Shown here: positions 14,701 through 24,554 of the stretch, piece by piece
Numbering within the stretch: position 1 is the stretch's first letter
Layout: every line of letters starts with the position of its first letter
NCBI GenBank assembly: GCA_025174535.1
Contig: JALBUN010000012.1
Location: 62,001-126,000, forward strand
DNA length: 64,000 nucleotides
DNA from: Cantharellus purpuraceus
Lineage: Eukaryota > Basidiomycota > Agaricomycetes > Cantharellales > Hydnaceae
Reading direction: 5' to 3'
The notes under the pieces: generated by a model
Seen by the model: only the letters and a program-made list of their open reading frames with translations
Databases searched by the model: none
Told to the model about the DNA's origin: nothing
Position numbers and translations under genes: made by a program

Positions 14701-15277
14701 TTGAAATATTGAGGGCGTGAGACACGGAGGCTTGAGCGGAATACTGCTGTGCAGGTCGTAGGAGCAACTGAAGATCTGCCACTAAGACATCGAGATCAGA
14801 CGTGAAAAGCAGACTACTGAGCCTCTATTCCAGAAAGTTAGATCTATGCCCATTCAGTAATGAACACCAGAAGAAAACTCACGTCGTAAGAATTGAATAG
14901 TTTCCTATTCGTCGAATTCTCCAACAGCAGTCTCTCAAACGCCAAAATGTGGCATATGACCTTCTTTGTAAGCGGGGTGAACTCGTTGACTTGGAGTTTA
15001 TCAACGTCGTAGTCGCGGATGATATCTTCAAGTGCAGTGTCAAATTTGTTCAGGACCTTAATCCAAGAGTGCAAATCAGAGCGCGGCCATCTCCACACGT
15101 CAATTGGAGCCAAGACTTCGGGTAAGTCTTCTGTAGGGGTCCTTAGAATGGTGGCTATTAACGCTGCTGTCTCCGCGTGCTATGAGGGCGATTTTGTCAA
15201 AACATAAGACAATAACAAAAAAACGCGGTACCGACCGGTGGTGAAAGCTTCTTTGATGACCTGGAGTGGATTTTCAT
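2730..15277 (-). CDS. TOM1: Giant HECT E3 ubiquitin ligase, Tom1/HUWE1 family
   Basis: This ligase transfers ubiquitin from E2 to substrates through a thioester. Family members act in protein quality control, mRNA export and chromatin-protein turnover. The coding region spans 12.5 kb on the minus strand with many short introns, and the product is roughly 3,600 aa. The start MKIHSRSSKK is joined across a short intron (about 15174-15227) to a helical block ending APIDVWRWPRSDLHSWIKVL, typical of the family. In order there follow the DUF908/DUF913 armadillo-like region (about 15.1-11.5 kb), a UBA domain (MGFPRSAAERALVRMRNNVS, about 10.87-10.8 kb), a strongly acidic tract (8.35-8.05 kb), a ubiquitin-binding DUF4414 with two LEALP repeats (about 6.5-6.3 kb), and a C-terminal HECT domain (4.2-2.73 kb). 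The HECT catalytic motif AHTCFNQ and the end NEGGEGFGFA are intact. The Cys codon is split by an intron. The 5'-most intron uses a weak donor (GTCGGT), so the exact start is slightly uncertain. Confidence 0.93.
2880..2965 (-). other. HECT catalytic cysteine codon split by an intron
   Basis: On the minus strand an exon ends with the T of the catalytic TGT at 2962. The donor GTAAGTGG begins at 2961, and the next, very short exon resumes with GT TTC AAC CAA. A second intron follows before ATC GAC TTG CCG CCG. The spliced peptide is AHTCFNQIDLPPY, the standard HECT active-site context. Confidence 0.82.
8013..8354 (-). other. Acidic low-complexity tract inside the HECT ligase
   Basis: This exon of the Tom1/HUWE1-like gene encodes about 100 residues dominated by Asp and Glu, with runs such as EDDDDDDDGINDDDEDDEE, and is followed by EEQEITWQV. 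An acidic segment between the UBA and HECT parts is known in yeast Tom1 and human HUWE1 and is linked to binding basic clients such as histones. That role is inferred here from the family. Confidence 0.8.
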
Positions 15278-16321
15278 GGTGTCCACCAGGTCAACGCGAA
15301 GCTAGACGTCAAAGTCTTGATCGTTGAGTGGCAAAAGGATGTGCAAGTACGCGCGTAGGTTCGTCACTGTCACGCTCGTCACGCCAACTGAATCCTTATG
15401 GTATGTGATATATGAAGGCCAGTATCGACACCATGTTTTTTGATTTGCAACATGCTTCGAGTGTGGGTCCCCTCCTTATAGCATTCCCTCTCCCTGCTGG
15501 AGTCACTAGTAACATATGAAAGCCACTGGCAGAAGGTGATGTGTGAACTTCACGTGAAGAACACTCTGTCTAGGGCCTCAGTAATCCCATCGAATATGGG
15601 CACCTTAACAGGTTGCATTCTACTATTATACTAGGAGGCAATGACACCCATCATTCTACGGCCTTGGCTATGGAGAAAAGGTCAATTACATCATCCATGG
15701 AGACCACACCCTGAACATGGCGTCTGCATGGTTGTAGCAACCCGCTCGGAACGGAACATAAATTACAATAGGGAAACACTTTAAATGGCGTATGTCCACC
15801 AAGCACAATGCAACGAATTAGATATTGGAAATATTCTTAAGTATACACTACGAAGTCGACTCATTCTGAGAAACCTTCCTGTGGTACCCTAACCGAACAT
15901 TGACAAGCTTTCACCACTAGTAAACACGTCCAGCCATCCAGCTCAAACAGTGCTCAAACTGCCCTAGTGTCGTGCGGCCTGGTAACTCGACTATAGGGAA
16001 ATAACAAAACTTGTCACATGATCGTACATCTTTTGCCTGAATTCAGAATTGTCACATTGATGTCTGTTGCTAGAGACGTGGTATCACTGCATGCCTTGTA
16101 TATAATTGTTACAGCTTCTAGCAAGCCACAGTATTTTTGAATAAGTATGGGTTTTACAAGGCGAGTTACTCCTGGCTACTCGCACAAATAGTTTGGCTAA
16201 ACAATTAGCATATATCTGCACGCAGATACGGACGAGATGTTGAGAACTACATTGAAACATCGAACCCGCTTGCGTGACATCACATCCGTGACCAACGTCT
16301 CTCAGATCTACTTATTACATT
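15278..16321. other. Intergenic region between divergent genes
   Basis: About 1 kb separates the start of the HECT ligase (-) from the start of the HAD phosphatase (+). It must hold both promoters. I see no open frame worth calling, no tRNA and no repeat. Positions 15740-15880 are locally A/T-rich. Confidence 0.5.
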
Positions 16322-17404
16322 ATGGCTTATCGACGAAAAGTCTCTATGGTCTTCTTCGACGCATTAGGTACTCTGATAACGCCTCGTCGCCCCATCCACA
16401 TTCAATATGCCGAGGTATTCGATCCATATCTTGGGAAGCTCGAGCCATCTAGTATACAAAGTGCCTTCAAGAAAGGTAACACAAAATGACTACCCTGTCC
16501 GCATCTCACATTTAGTGTCCCTTTGTCCCTCTTACCCGCATCCATTGGAGCTCTGAAGGGCGTCCAACGTGAGAGGCCCGTGCTTGCAGGGGGCGCTGAA
16601 GTGTGGTGGAGGGATGTGATCAGAAGAACCGCGGTTGGTGCAGGGGCACATCCACAAGGTGAGAGCAACTGTGGATATATCGCGTGTGTCTTAGGGACTG
16701 CTTCTGCACAACCTGATTAGCGGTGGATGCGTCCCTTACTGCGATTGTGCCGAAGCTGATGCAGCAGTTTTCGGGGAGCGAGGGATACAAATCCTTCGAT
16801 GATGTCATCCCTACCCGTTCGTGCTGTATGAACAATGTCGTTTCGTTGAAAACTTACCGGGTAGGCGCAGTTGAGATTTTGAAAGGTGAGGGAATGCGCC
16901 TCACAATGTTGAGCAATGGTGATCTACGGATGAGTAAGAGTTGCGCCACTATTACGCCTTCTCTCTTCTCGGACTAGTCAAAGTAATTGAAGGAGCATGC
17001 GGCAGAAAATGTGTTTGTCGATCTGCAACTGGCAAAATTCTTTGACTTCTTGTTGGTGAGCGAGGATTTAGGAAACGAAAAACCAGCACGGCAGGTGTGG
17101 GTAGATGCATGCTTGCATGTTGGCGCGGAGCTCCAGGAAATCGTGCATGTTGGAGATGAGTTGAAGTGGTGAGTACTAGCTGCGTTGTACCACTTGGGAA
17201 CAATTACCATAAACTGATTCCATGGGCTGGGTCAGCGATTACAATGGGGCGAGACACGCGGGTGCACATGCGTTGTTAGTGCGCAGACAGGGTGTTGATG
17301 GTGATGGAGAGCAGAAAGAGCCAGACGAAAACCTTACAGACGTGGAAATTGTCGCAAACTTGCCCGAAGTTGCAGCATGGATAGCACGAATAAATCAAGG
17401 GTGA
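16322..17404 (+). CDS. HAD-superfamily hydrolase (HDHD3-like)
   Basis: This is a haloacid dehalogenase-type hydrolase, probably a small-molecule phosphatase. The start MAYRRKVSMVFFDALGTLIT carries motif I with nucleophile Asp in FDALGTL. The second Asp of the usual DxDxT is replaced by Leu or Gly context, as happens in HDHD3-like proteins. Later exons give LMQQFSGSEGYKSFDD, a motif II-like block MLSNGD, a motif III region with LLVSEDLGNEKPARQVW (Lys present), and motif IV in IVHVGDELKWSDYNGARHAG. The C-terminal exon ends WIARINQG. Introns lie at about 16475-16515, 16660-16720, 16880-17000 and 17170-17225. The intron boundaries in the middle are less certain than the ends. The gene converges on bS6m with about 20 bp between the stop codons. 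Confidence 0.75.
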
Positions 17405-17424
17405 AGTATCTAGATATCTATGAC

Positions 17425-17950
17425 CTATGTCTGTGATCTCGATGACGGCTTTCGACCTTCTGGAGAGATTGGTTTATCGAATGCTGTTGGCGTACCACCT
17501 ATTGTCTGCTGCCTTGGCGTGACGATGTCCTCAATTTTCTCACCGAGCTTCGTCATGGTCCATCGAATAACCCGAGGGTCTTGGCGTAAGCGGCGGTTCA
17601 TCGCATGTAGCACGCGTGGGTTGGTGTCAAAGTGCATTGTCCAGTAACTGCCGATTCAGCTATCTTAAGGCAGGGTATAGACACGGGTGAAAGCAAGTGA
17701 CGCACTCGCCAATGGTGTGCCACTGTTGATGCCGGTTCATTCTGTTGGGTAGTGGGCGTGTTCCCCAGTGCTCTAATGAGCGAACCACACCACCGTTATC
17801 CAGAACATGCGTAGCACATGTTGTGACTAATTCTTTTATATGTCGCTACAATCAAAATGAGTAACTTGATAGCATGGGTGGGTACCTTGAAAAGACACAA
17901 ACATATTCTCTGAGATGGGCGGAAATACAAAGGAGCTCATAGAGCGGCAT
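17425..17950 (-). CDS. MRP17: Mitochondrial small-subunit ribosomal protein bS6m
   Basis: This is a structural protein of the mitochondrial ribosomal small subunit, homologous to bacterial S6 (yeast Mrp17, human MRPS6). The spliced product starts MPLYELLCISAHLREY. It continues HIKELVTTCATHVLDNGG, then VVRSLEHWGTRPLPNRM, YWTMHFDTNPRVL and RQDPRVIRWTMTKLGEK, which is the highly conserved S6 core, and ends KPSSRSQT. Two introns are inferred, at about 17846-17902 (donor GTTTGT) and about 17648-17703. The length is about 135 aa, usual for fungal homologues. The start is fixed by the conserved MPLYEL. It shares a 142-bp divergent promoter region with Tudor-SN and converges with the HAD gene. Confidence 0.88.
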
Positions 17951-18092
17951 GCGGCACGACTGCCTAAGATTTTTGAAGACAATAGCGCAGCACGGAAGAA
18001 AAGTAGTAGTCATGTGACCGCGGGAGCCTACTGTTACGCTTTAGTCCTCGCTGGCATACCAGATTTCTTCTTACAATCAAATACACTCTGAA
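17951..18092. promoter_or_regulatory. Compact divergent promoter, bS6m / Tudor-SN
   Basis: Only 142 bp lie between the start codons of bS6m (-) and Tudor-SN (+). All core promoter and leader elements of both genes must sit here or inside the coding regions. No clear TATA box is visible. Co-regulation is possible but inferred from spacing only. Confidence 0.6.
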
Positions 18093-21000
18093 ATGGCTGT
18101 TCTGAAAGCTGTAATGACATTTATCTCTTGAGCCTATTGATGATGCTCATGTTTTCATCCACAGATTGTCAAATGTACGTCGTTTTTTTTCGAGATGAGG
18201 TGCTCTTGTGACACAACATTTCAGCCGTTCTGTCAGGCGACACGCTCGTTTTACGTGGTCGTCCAGGCCCGCAAGGTCAGCCTCCAAAAGAAAGGTGAAG
18301 AACACCTGAACTCATATGTATTTTGACTGACTATTTTACTGATTAAAAGGATTTTGCATGTCGCGGAAATAGTTGCTCCCCGCATGGGTAGTTCCACTCG
18401 CGAGGACGAGGTCGGTGATATAGTTCGCTAACAATGGTATTGTCGTTTCTGATTATATCCAGCCTTGGGCGTTCGAAAGTCGCGAATTTTTACGTGCCTT
18501 TGCTGTTGGTAAAGAGATCACATTCACCTCGACACACTCTCTGCCCTCCAACGATGATACCCCGCGTGATTTTGGGCAGGCGGAGATTGGTTGCGTGGAT
18601 CTAGCAACCGAGTTACTAAAGAATGGCTGGGCCAAAGCTAATGAAAAAAGCAAACGGGAACCCAATGAGGATGATTTGAAGAGAAAAGACCTAGAGAATG
18701 AGGCGAAGGGTGGGATGAAAGGGATGTGGAACCCTCAAGGCCCCAAAGTGAGTGAGTATGACCTGTGTGTCTCAGCCAATGTTCAGAGGCTCTGCAGCCC
18801 TACACGGTTAATCACACGATGCCACTTGACTCGCAAGCCTTCATCACCGAGTGGAAAGGTCAAACAATAGACGGTATGATTTTGAAAAAAATTGTGAGAC
18901 GTCACCTTTGACGATCACATGATAGCCATTGTGGAACAAGTCCGCGACGGCACGACACTACGCATCCGCTTGTTCCTCCCAGACAATGTCCATCAGCTCG
19001 CTAATGTCGCCCTCGCTGGTGTGCGCAGTGCTAAGGCCTCTACTAAACAAGGCGAGAGTGCCGAACCATGGGGAGAAGAGGCGAGTTGTCCGCCTTTCCG
19101 TGATCCTTTCGCCTAAACACCTGCACAGGCGAAGTTTTTCACAGAATCACGCCTTCTACAACGACCTGTCCGCGTCGTACTTTTGTCACTACCTGCTCCA
19201 ACAGCACAACCATTTGCAGCATCAGCGAATGCCGCACCACCCGCACCCGCAAGCCTGTTCATTGGAACGGTTCTGCACCCTGCGGGGAATGTCGCTGAGC
19301 ATCTTGTCGCCACTGGCCTTGCCAACGTAGTAGGTTGGCATGCCGGCCTGCTTGCTAGCTCTGGTGGCATGGAGCGTCTCCGAGTCGCCGAGAAGTATGT
19401 GTCGATTGGTCATACCAAGAGCTGCATTAAAGCATTTCACAGGCAGGCTAAACAAAAGGGTCTATACCTGTATGCAAATGCCTCAAATGCCACAAATGGG
19501 CTACTCAAGGGTAGTAACTCCTCGACGACCGTCCCAAATGGTAACAATCGTGCATTTGAAGCCACAGTCGTCCGCATTTGGAGTGGTGACCAGATCAGCG
19601 TTCTAGAGAAGGATGCAAATAAGGAACGTCGAGTGCAATTCAGTTCCACAAGATGTCCAAGGTGATCATTCTTGTACAGTTCAGACCATGTGTCATCTCT
19701 TTGAACGTTTCGTTGAGGGTTCAGATCGAATCCTTCAGACACTAAACAATCGTATTGGGCTGCAGAAGCAAGAGAGGTAATGTCTAAGATCTGGCTCAAC
19801 GACCTCGCCCTGTCTGCTCAGCAACTTCTTATGTTTGTATCTAGTTCTTGCGCAAGAAGCTCATCGGTAAACCTGTTCGCGTTCACGTGGACTTCATTCG
19901 TCCTCGTGACGGCGAATATGAGGAACGAGAATGTGCGACTGTTCGCTTCGGCAATCAAAACATGTGAGTTATGTGCCCCATCCATCGTATTATCAGACTT
20001 ATAAACTGACCTCCTCAGCAATGTGGGCGAACTGGTAATTGAGAAGGGCTATGCTAGCGTCGTTCGTCATAAGCGGGATGATGAGGATCGATCTTCAGAT
20101 TACGACAAACTCATGGCCGCAGAGCAAGTGTAAGCCTCTTCACGATCAATCCTTGTGTATTCATGCTAACATATCAAATATCAAATATTTATTCCAGCGC
20201 TATAGCCGAAGGTCGTGGGATACATTCAAATAAGGAACAACCGCTTCCTAGGATCGGAAATGCATCTGAGGCATGTCTCCGTCTCGCAAGAATGTGTCCC
20301 GGAGACTTATACCACTTTTATAGACTTATTCAAAAGCTAACCAGTTTTTAACGGGTTTCAAGCGTTTGGGTCGAGTACCAGCGGTCGTGCAAAGTGTTTC
20401 TTCTGGTTCCCGCTTCAAGTGAGCCTAAACCACGTGGTCAGGATCCCTTCTTAAATTCTCGTGTAGATTATTATTACCCAGGGAAAACCAGACATTAACG
20501 CTCGTCTTGGCTGGTATGAAGTAAAACAACCCTCGAACTACCATGCGCTTCACCACTGTCTATTTCAGGAATCCGTGCTCCTCGTGCCGGACGGGGAGAA
20601 CGGGAACGGAACGAAATCAAACCAGAGCCCTACGGTTTGGAAGCCACGGAATTCGCTTCTCGACGATTTATGCAACGGGACGTCGAAGTAGAGTTCGAAT
20701 CCACCGACAAGTCAGGAGGATTTGTCGGCGCGATGTATCTAAACAAGACGGATAACGCGGCGGTAACACTTGTTAAGGAAGGTTTTGCGACTGTCCATGC
20801 CTACTCAGCTGAGAGCCTATCATGGGCACAATCACTCTTTGGCGCAGAGGTAAGAAGCTCCGATCTTGGTCATACGTACCCTAACTGTGGAAGTCATTCG
20901 TAGAAAGAAGCAAAGGCTGGACGAAAAAATGTACGCAGAGCTAATAATATGCCGTTCGTTGGACTAATCTGGATATGTAGCTGTGGAAAGACTACGATGA

Positions 21001-21870
21001 TACTGCGGAGCAAGCTGAGCAAGAACCTCCGAACGGTGTATCGGGACCTTTGAAACCAGAGTATCTAGATGTCATTGTCAGTGACGTACGCACTGGTCCA
21101 ACGTTCAGTTTCTCCGTTCAAATACTCAACACTGAAGGTATGTTCATGTGACTTTTGAGAGGGGTGTCTACCTATATAAGCCTCTGCGCAGGAATTGCTT
21201 CGCTTGAGCAGCTGATGCACGATTTCTCGTTGCATCATCGCACTGCTACCACTGCTCCTGCTTTCACCCCTCGCAATGGGGACCTTGTCTCAGCACGGTT
21301 TAGTGATGGCTCGTGGTACCGTGCTAAAGTTCGAAAGTCTTCTCCAGGAAAAAAGGAGGCTGAGGTGACTTTCATCGACTATGGCAATCAAGACACGATT
21401 GGCTTCAAAGATATCCGCCCATTGGATCCCAAATTCAGATCGTTGCCAGGTCAAGCGCACGATGCACGACTGAGGCGCGTAACCTCTTTTATTAGCTTTT
21501 CTGCGTGCTTATCTGGCATTGTAGCTTTGTGAAGCTAGCTAGCCCCGAAAGCGAATATCATGCTGAGGCCGTCGAGCGCTTCCGCACATTATGCGAGGGA
21601 AGAAAACTCGTCGCTAACACAGACTTCCGTGAAGGCACACTACTCCACCTTCGTCTGATGGATCCGTCCGACTCGGCCGCAGCAGAGGATCCTCTGGCTT
21701 GCATCAATGCCGATTTGCTGCGCGAAGGCTACGCATCATTTGACCGAAAGAACTGCAAGTACTTAGCTTCGTATCCTCAGGTGGTACAGAAACTACAGGA
21801 CGCAATTGCTGGTGCAAAGCACGACCGGTTGGGAATGTTTGAGTTCGGAGACGTTGAGGAGGAAGACTGA
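18093..21870 (+). CDS. SND1: Tudor-SN / SND1: staphylococcal-nuclease repeats plus Tudor domain
   Basis: SND1-type proteins bind RNA and act in mRNA decay, splicing, stress granules and degradation of modified or edited RNA. The start MAVLKAIVK is followed by SNase-like repeat 1 ([17 protein letters not shown] .. [13 protein letters not shown]). Later repeats include [60 protein letters not shown] and [20 protein letters not shown]. The Tudor domain reads [20 protein letters not shown] .. [12 protein letters not shown], with the aromatic-cage residues Trp, Tyr, Phe and Tyr present. It ends [12 protein letters not shown]. More than ten short introns interrupt the gene, and the product is about 900 aa, normal for the family. 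Exon seams around 18.75-18.9 kb and 19.65-19.85 kb were only roughly placed. No stop codon interrupts the spliced reading. Confidence 0.92.
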
Positions 21871-22350
21871 ACGAGAATTAGGTTATTTATATGTGTATAT
21901 GTTGTTGTGTGCGCAGTATAGCCACGTTGTGTGCACAGTATAGCCACAGGAAGGAGGACAGGCCGAGAACCACCTAGGCCACATAATTGTCCTTTGCAAC
22001 GAACGTATTGAGTGAAGTGATGTGACCTGATGCGTGACCCTTCGCGTCTTGGACTGCTTTACACATGACTTCCTCATCACACACACAGAGTTCAAGGCTG
22101 CGACCCCTTTGCCTTCCGGCCCTTGTTGAAGAACGTACTCGCAGGCCTACGGGTCTCACATCACGATCTTCGATGTCTGCTCTACCTGTCCGCAGAGGTA
22201 GCAAGTCCAGCATGCCGTCTGATCTCCAAGTGTATTACCCCTTTCGACTCAAGCATTCTAGGTAGTTACTACCGCTTCTCAACGGTCATGATCAATTGTG
22301 ACTCGTTGTTGCCACTCACACTCAGGAGTTTTCATTCACCTGCTGTTGCA
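21871..22350. other. Intergenic
   Basis: Holds the 3' region of Tudor-SN and the upstream region of the next (+) gene. A short near-duplicate of about 20 bp (GCGCAGTATAGCCAC and GCACAGTATAGCCAC) lies at about 21910-21950. No gene is visible. Confidence 0.5.
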
Positions 22351-24076
22351 ATGACCTCCCCCCCTTCGTCTCCCGATCAAGACTCTACAGCTTTGTCTCC
22401 AATCTCCCAGAGCCCTCCAGATACCCCGCCTCCTCTTACGCCACGCATTGGCTCAGGTATAGTCTACTTCTCCTGGAAAAACCCTGCTCCAATACGTCCC
22501 CAATCGTAAGCCCATGACCGCTTATCGTGTAAAACTCATTTGTTTCTGAAAACCACAGTGTACCACTACCCTCAGACTCTGAAAAGTAGGTTCCCTTCAT
22601 CAATGCAACAAGTTCAACTTGCAACGTAAAGTTACGCTTCCCAGCCGCTCAAATGTCAGCGTAAGAACTCTCAGCTCAAACGGCGCAATCTCCTTGTCTT
22701 GTTATAGTACTAGGTCTCAATCTCAATCTCAGGCTTGTCTCGATGAATTCACCGACAATCTCATACGTCATGATATGTATGCTCCTGCTAGCACTACACA
22801 GTCCCATACATCAGATGTTCCGTCGACACCTGTGGCTGAAGAACTTGGGACAGCAGGTGTCGCGAAGCTTCTTGGGCTACCAGATTCATATGACCATGAG
22901 CCGCGCTGGAGTGTTCTTCCCGCAAACCAATCATCACGATCTCCTGATGAATCCAGGTATCATTCTCATACTAACTCCTCTAGATTGACGATAATTCCCC
23001 TCTTAGCCATAGTCCATATTCTGGTGCCGTTCGGAAGCCATCTCAGCGTTTCAAATCTAAGATAAAGACAGCATTCAAGAGAATGGCTGCCTCGATAAAG
23101 ATGAGGCATAATAGGACAACTGTATCCCCTGTTATATCGTCGCCAGAACTTCTTGATCTTCCAGGGTACAACAGCTCCGTGGCTCTGGGTCTTTCTTCGC
23201 CCATTCAAATAGCCAGGTTTTTATATGCCGCTGAGGTGACTGTGAGATTAAACTTCGTAGCATATTCCTGTGTTTCTGGTTGACACTACTCCATAAGCAT
23301 GCGAGACGACACAAAATGAATAACTTTCCAAGAACTCCAGGCGTCTTGGATGCGGCTCCCTCCAAACATATTCCGCGGCTTGTCCATGTTTCAGTAGATA
23401 CGGTGACTGACGGTAATGCTGAATTCGACAGTCTACTCCCTCGCGGTGCATCTCAACTTGATTGTTGTTTTCATCCCCAGTGATGAGCCTCTCCACAGCA
23501 GTTAGCCCGGCTTTTTTCCATTCGAGTGAGACAAAGAACTTTGGTCGCGATGCCATGGAACGAGAGGTGGACACCACTTCGAGTTATCAAATTCACTCTT
23601 TCAGTACGGACACCCCTCCCTTGTCATCGCGAGCTACGTATACGCCGCTTCACGAGGACGTTGCATATACTCTCACATCTCTGTGCTCTTCTTTTCCCTT
23701 CGATGTTCCTAACGATGTTACTGCATCTTGCCCTAGAAAAGCTAGTGGTGCGACCCTCGCACGCTCTGCTGCTCGGCCGCTGGTATTCGATCCACAACTG
23801 ATGCCTTTTACTGTCAGACGGGTCAAGCAAAAGGAACATCCCTTATCTCTTGGAATCAGAACGGCATCAAGCCGAACTGGTGGCTCCTTTCGACTGCCTA
23901 CTCAGTCAGAACAGTCTCTCGAACCCCTACATAATCCACCAGGCCTGGATATGGCTCCGTCTTCAAAGTACAAGCATCAAAAGGATATCAATGCCTTGGC
24001 ACTCCAAAAATGCGTCCAGGTTGCCACACCACTCATACCTAATGAAGAGAAGATGGCTTGCCAACACATGATCTGA
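22351..24076 (+). CDS. Unknown Ser/Pro-rich protein with a central basic patch
   Basis: I do not recognise this protein. A consistent spliced frame starts MTSPPSSPDQDSTALSPISQ and skips an intron at about 22457-22558. It continues VYHYPQTLKSRFPSSMQQ, skips about 22626-22709, then reads TRSQSQSQACLDEFTDNLIR. After another intron at about 22957-23007 there is a very basic stretch, KPSQRFKSKIKTAFKRMAAS IKMRHNR at about 23036-23110. Later blocks are HKHARRHKMNNFPRTPG and a long last exon starting near 23520 and ending EEKMACQHMI. The middle exon seams (23.2-23.5 kb) are uncertain. The basic patch could be amphipathic membrane-binding or nuclear-targeting. No catalytic motif is visible. Codon periodicity and workable splice sites support a real gene. 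Confidence 0.6.
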
Positions 24077-24554
24077 TTGAGGATGTTCCCATCATGCCTC
24101 AACCCGCTCTCTTCCAGCTCTTTTTTTGTGTCTGATTGGTTGACGACATATCCAGTACCGCATATTTCCCTTGGACCATCCGCTTGCCTTCGTATTGTTT
24201 GATCATATTTTCAATTGCATGTTAGCCCTTCCTGAGTATCCCAGCCAATACCACCTCTGTTTTGATTTGTAATCTTTAAAGCCCTCCCTTACCGTCGACT
24301 CACTGCACACCAGTTGCTCCTGTCCCTATTGTGACCTCCACGATTGGACTCAGTTCTGGTTCCATTAATCCAATTGACTGCTGGAACCGGCGTACGCAAA
24401 GCTTAGACACTAGGGATGTAAGACAGTCCTTCCAAGAAACAGCGTGATGAGCAAAGCTAGATCTACATATACTAGGTTATATGGAATAGGCTTCATGCAT
24501 AGACATACTACCATAGGTCATATTATATCAAAAACAAATAATTTCATGTTCGAA
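24077..24554. other. Convergent intergenic gap
   Basis: About 480 bp between the stop of the unknown (+) gene and the stop of the DNA glycosylase (-). Two 3' regions are expected here. Nothing else is seen. Confidence 0.5.
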
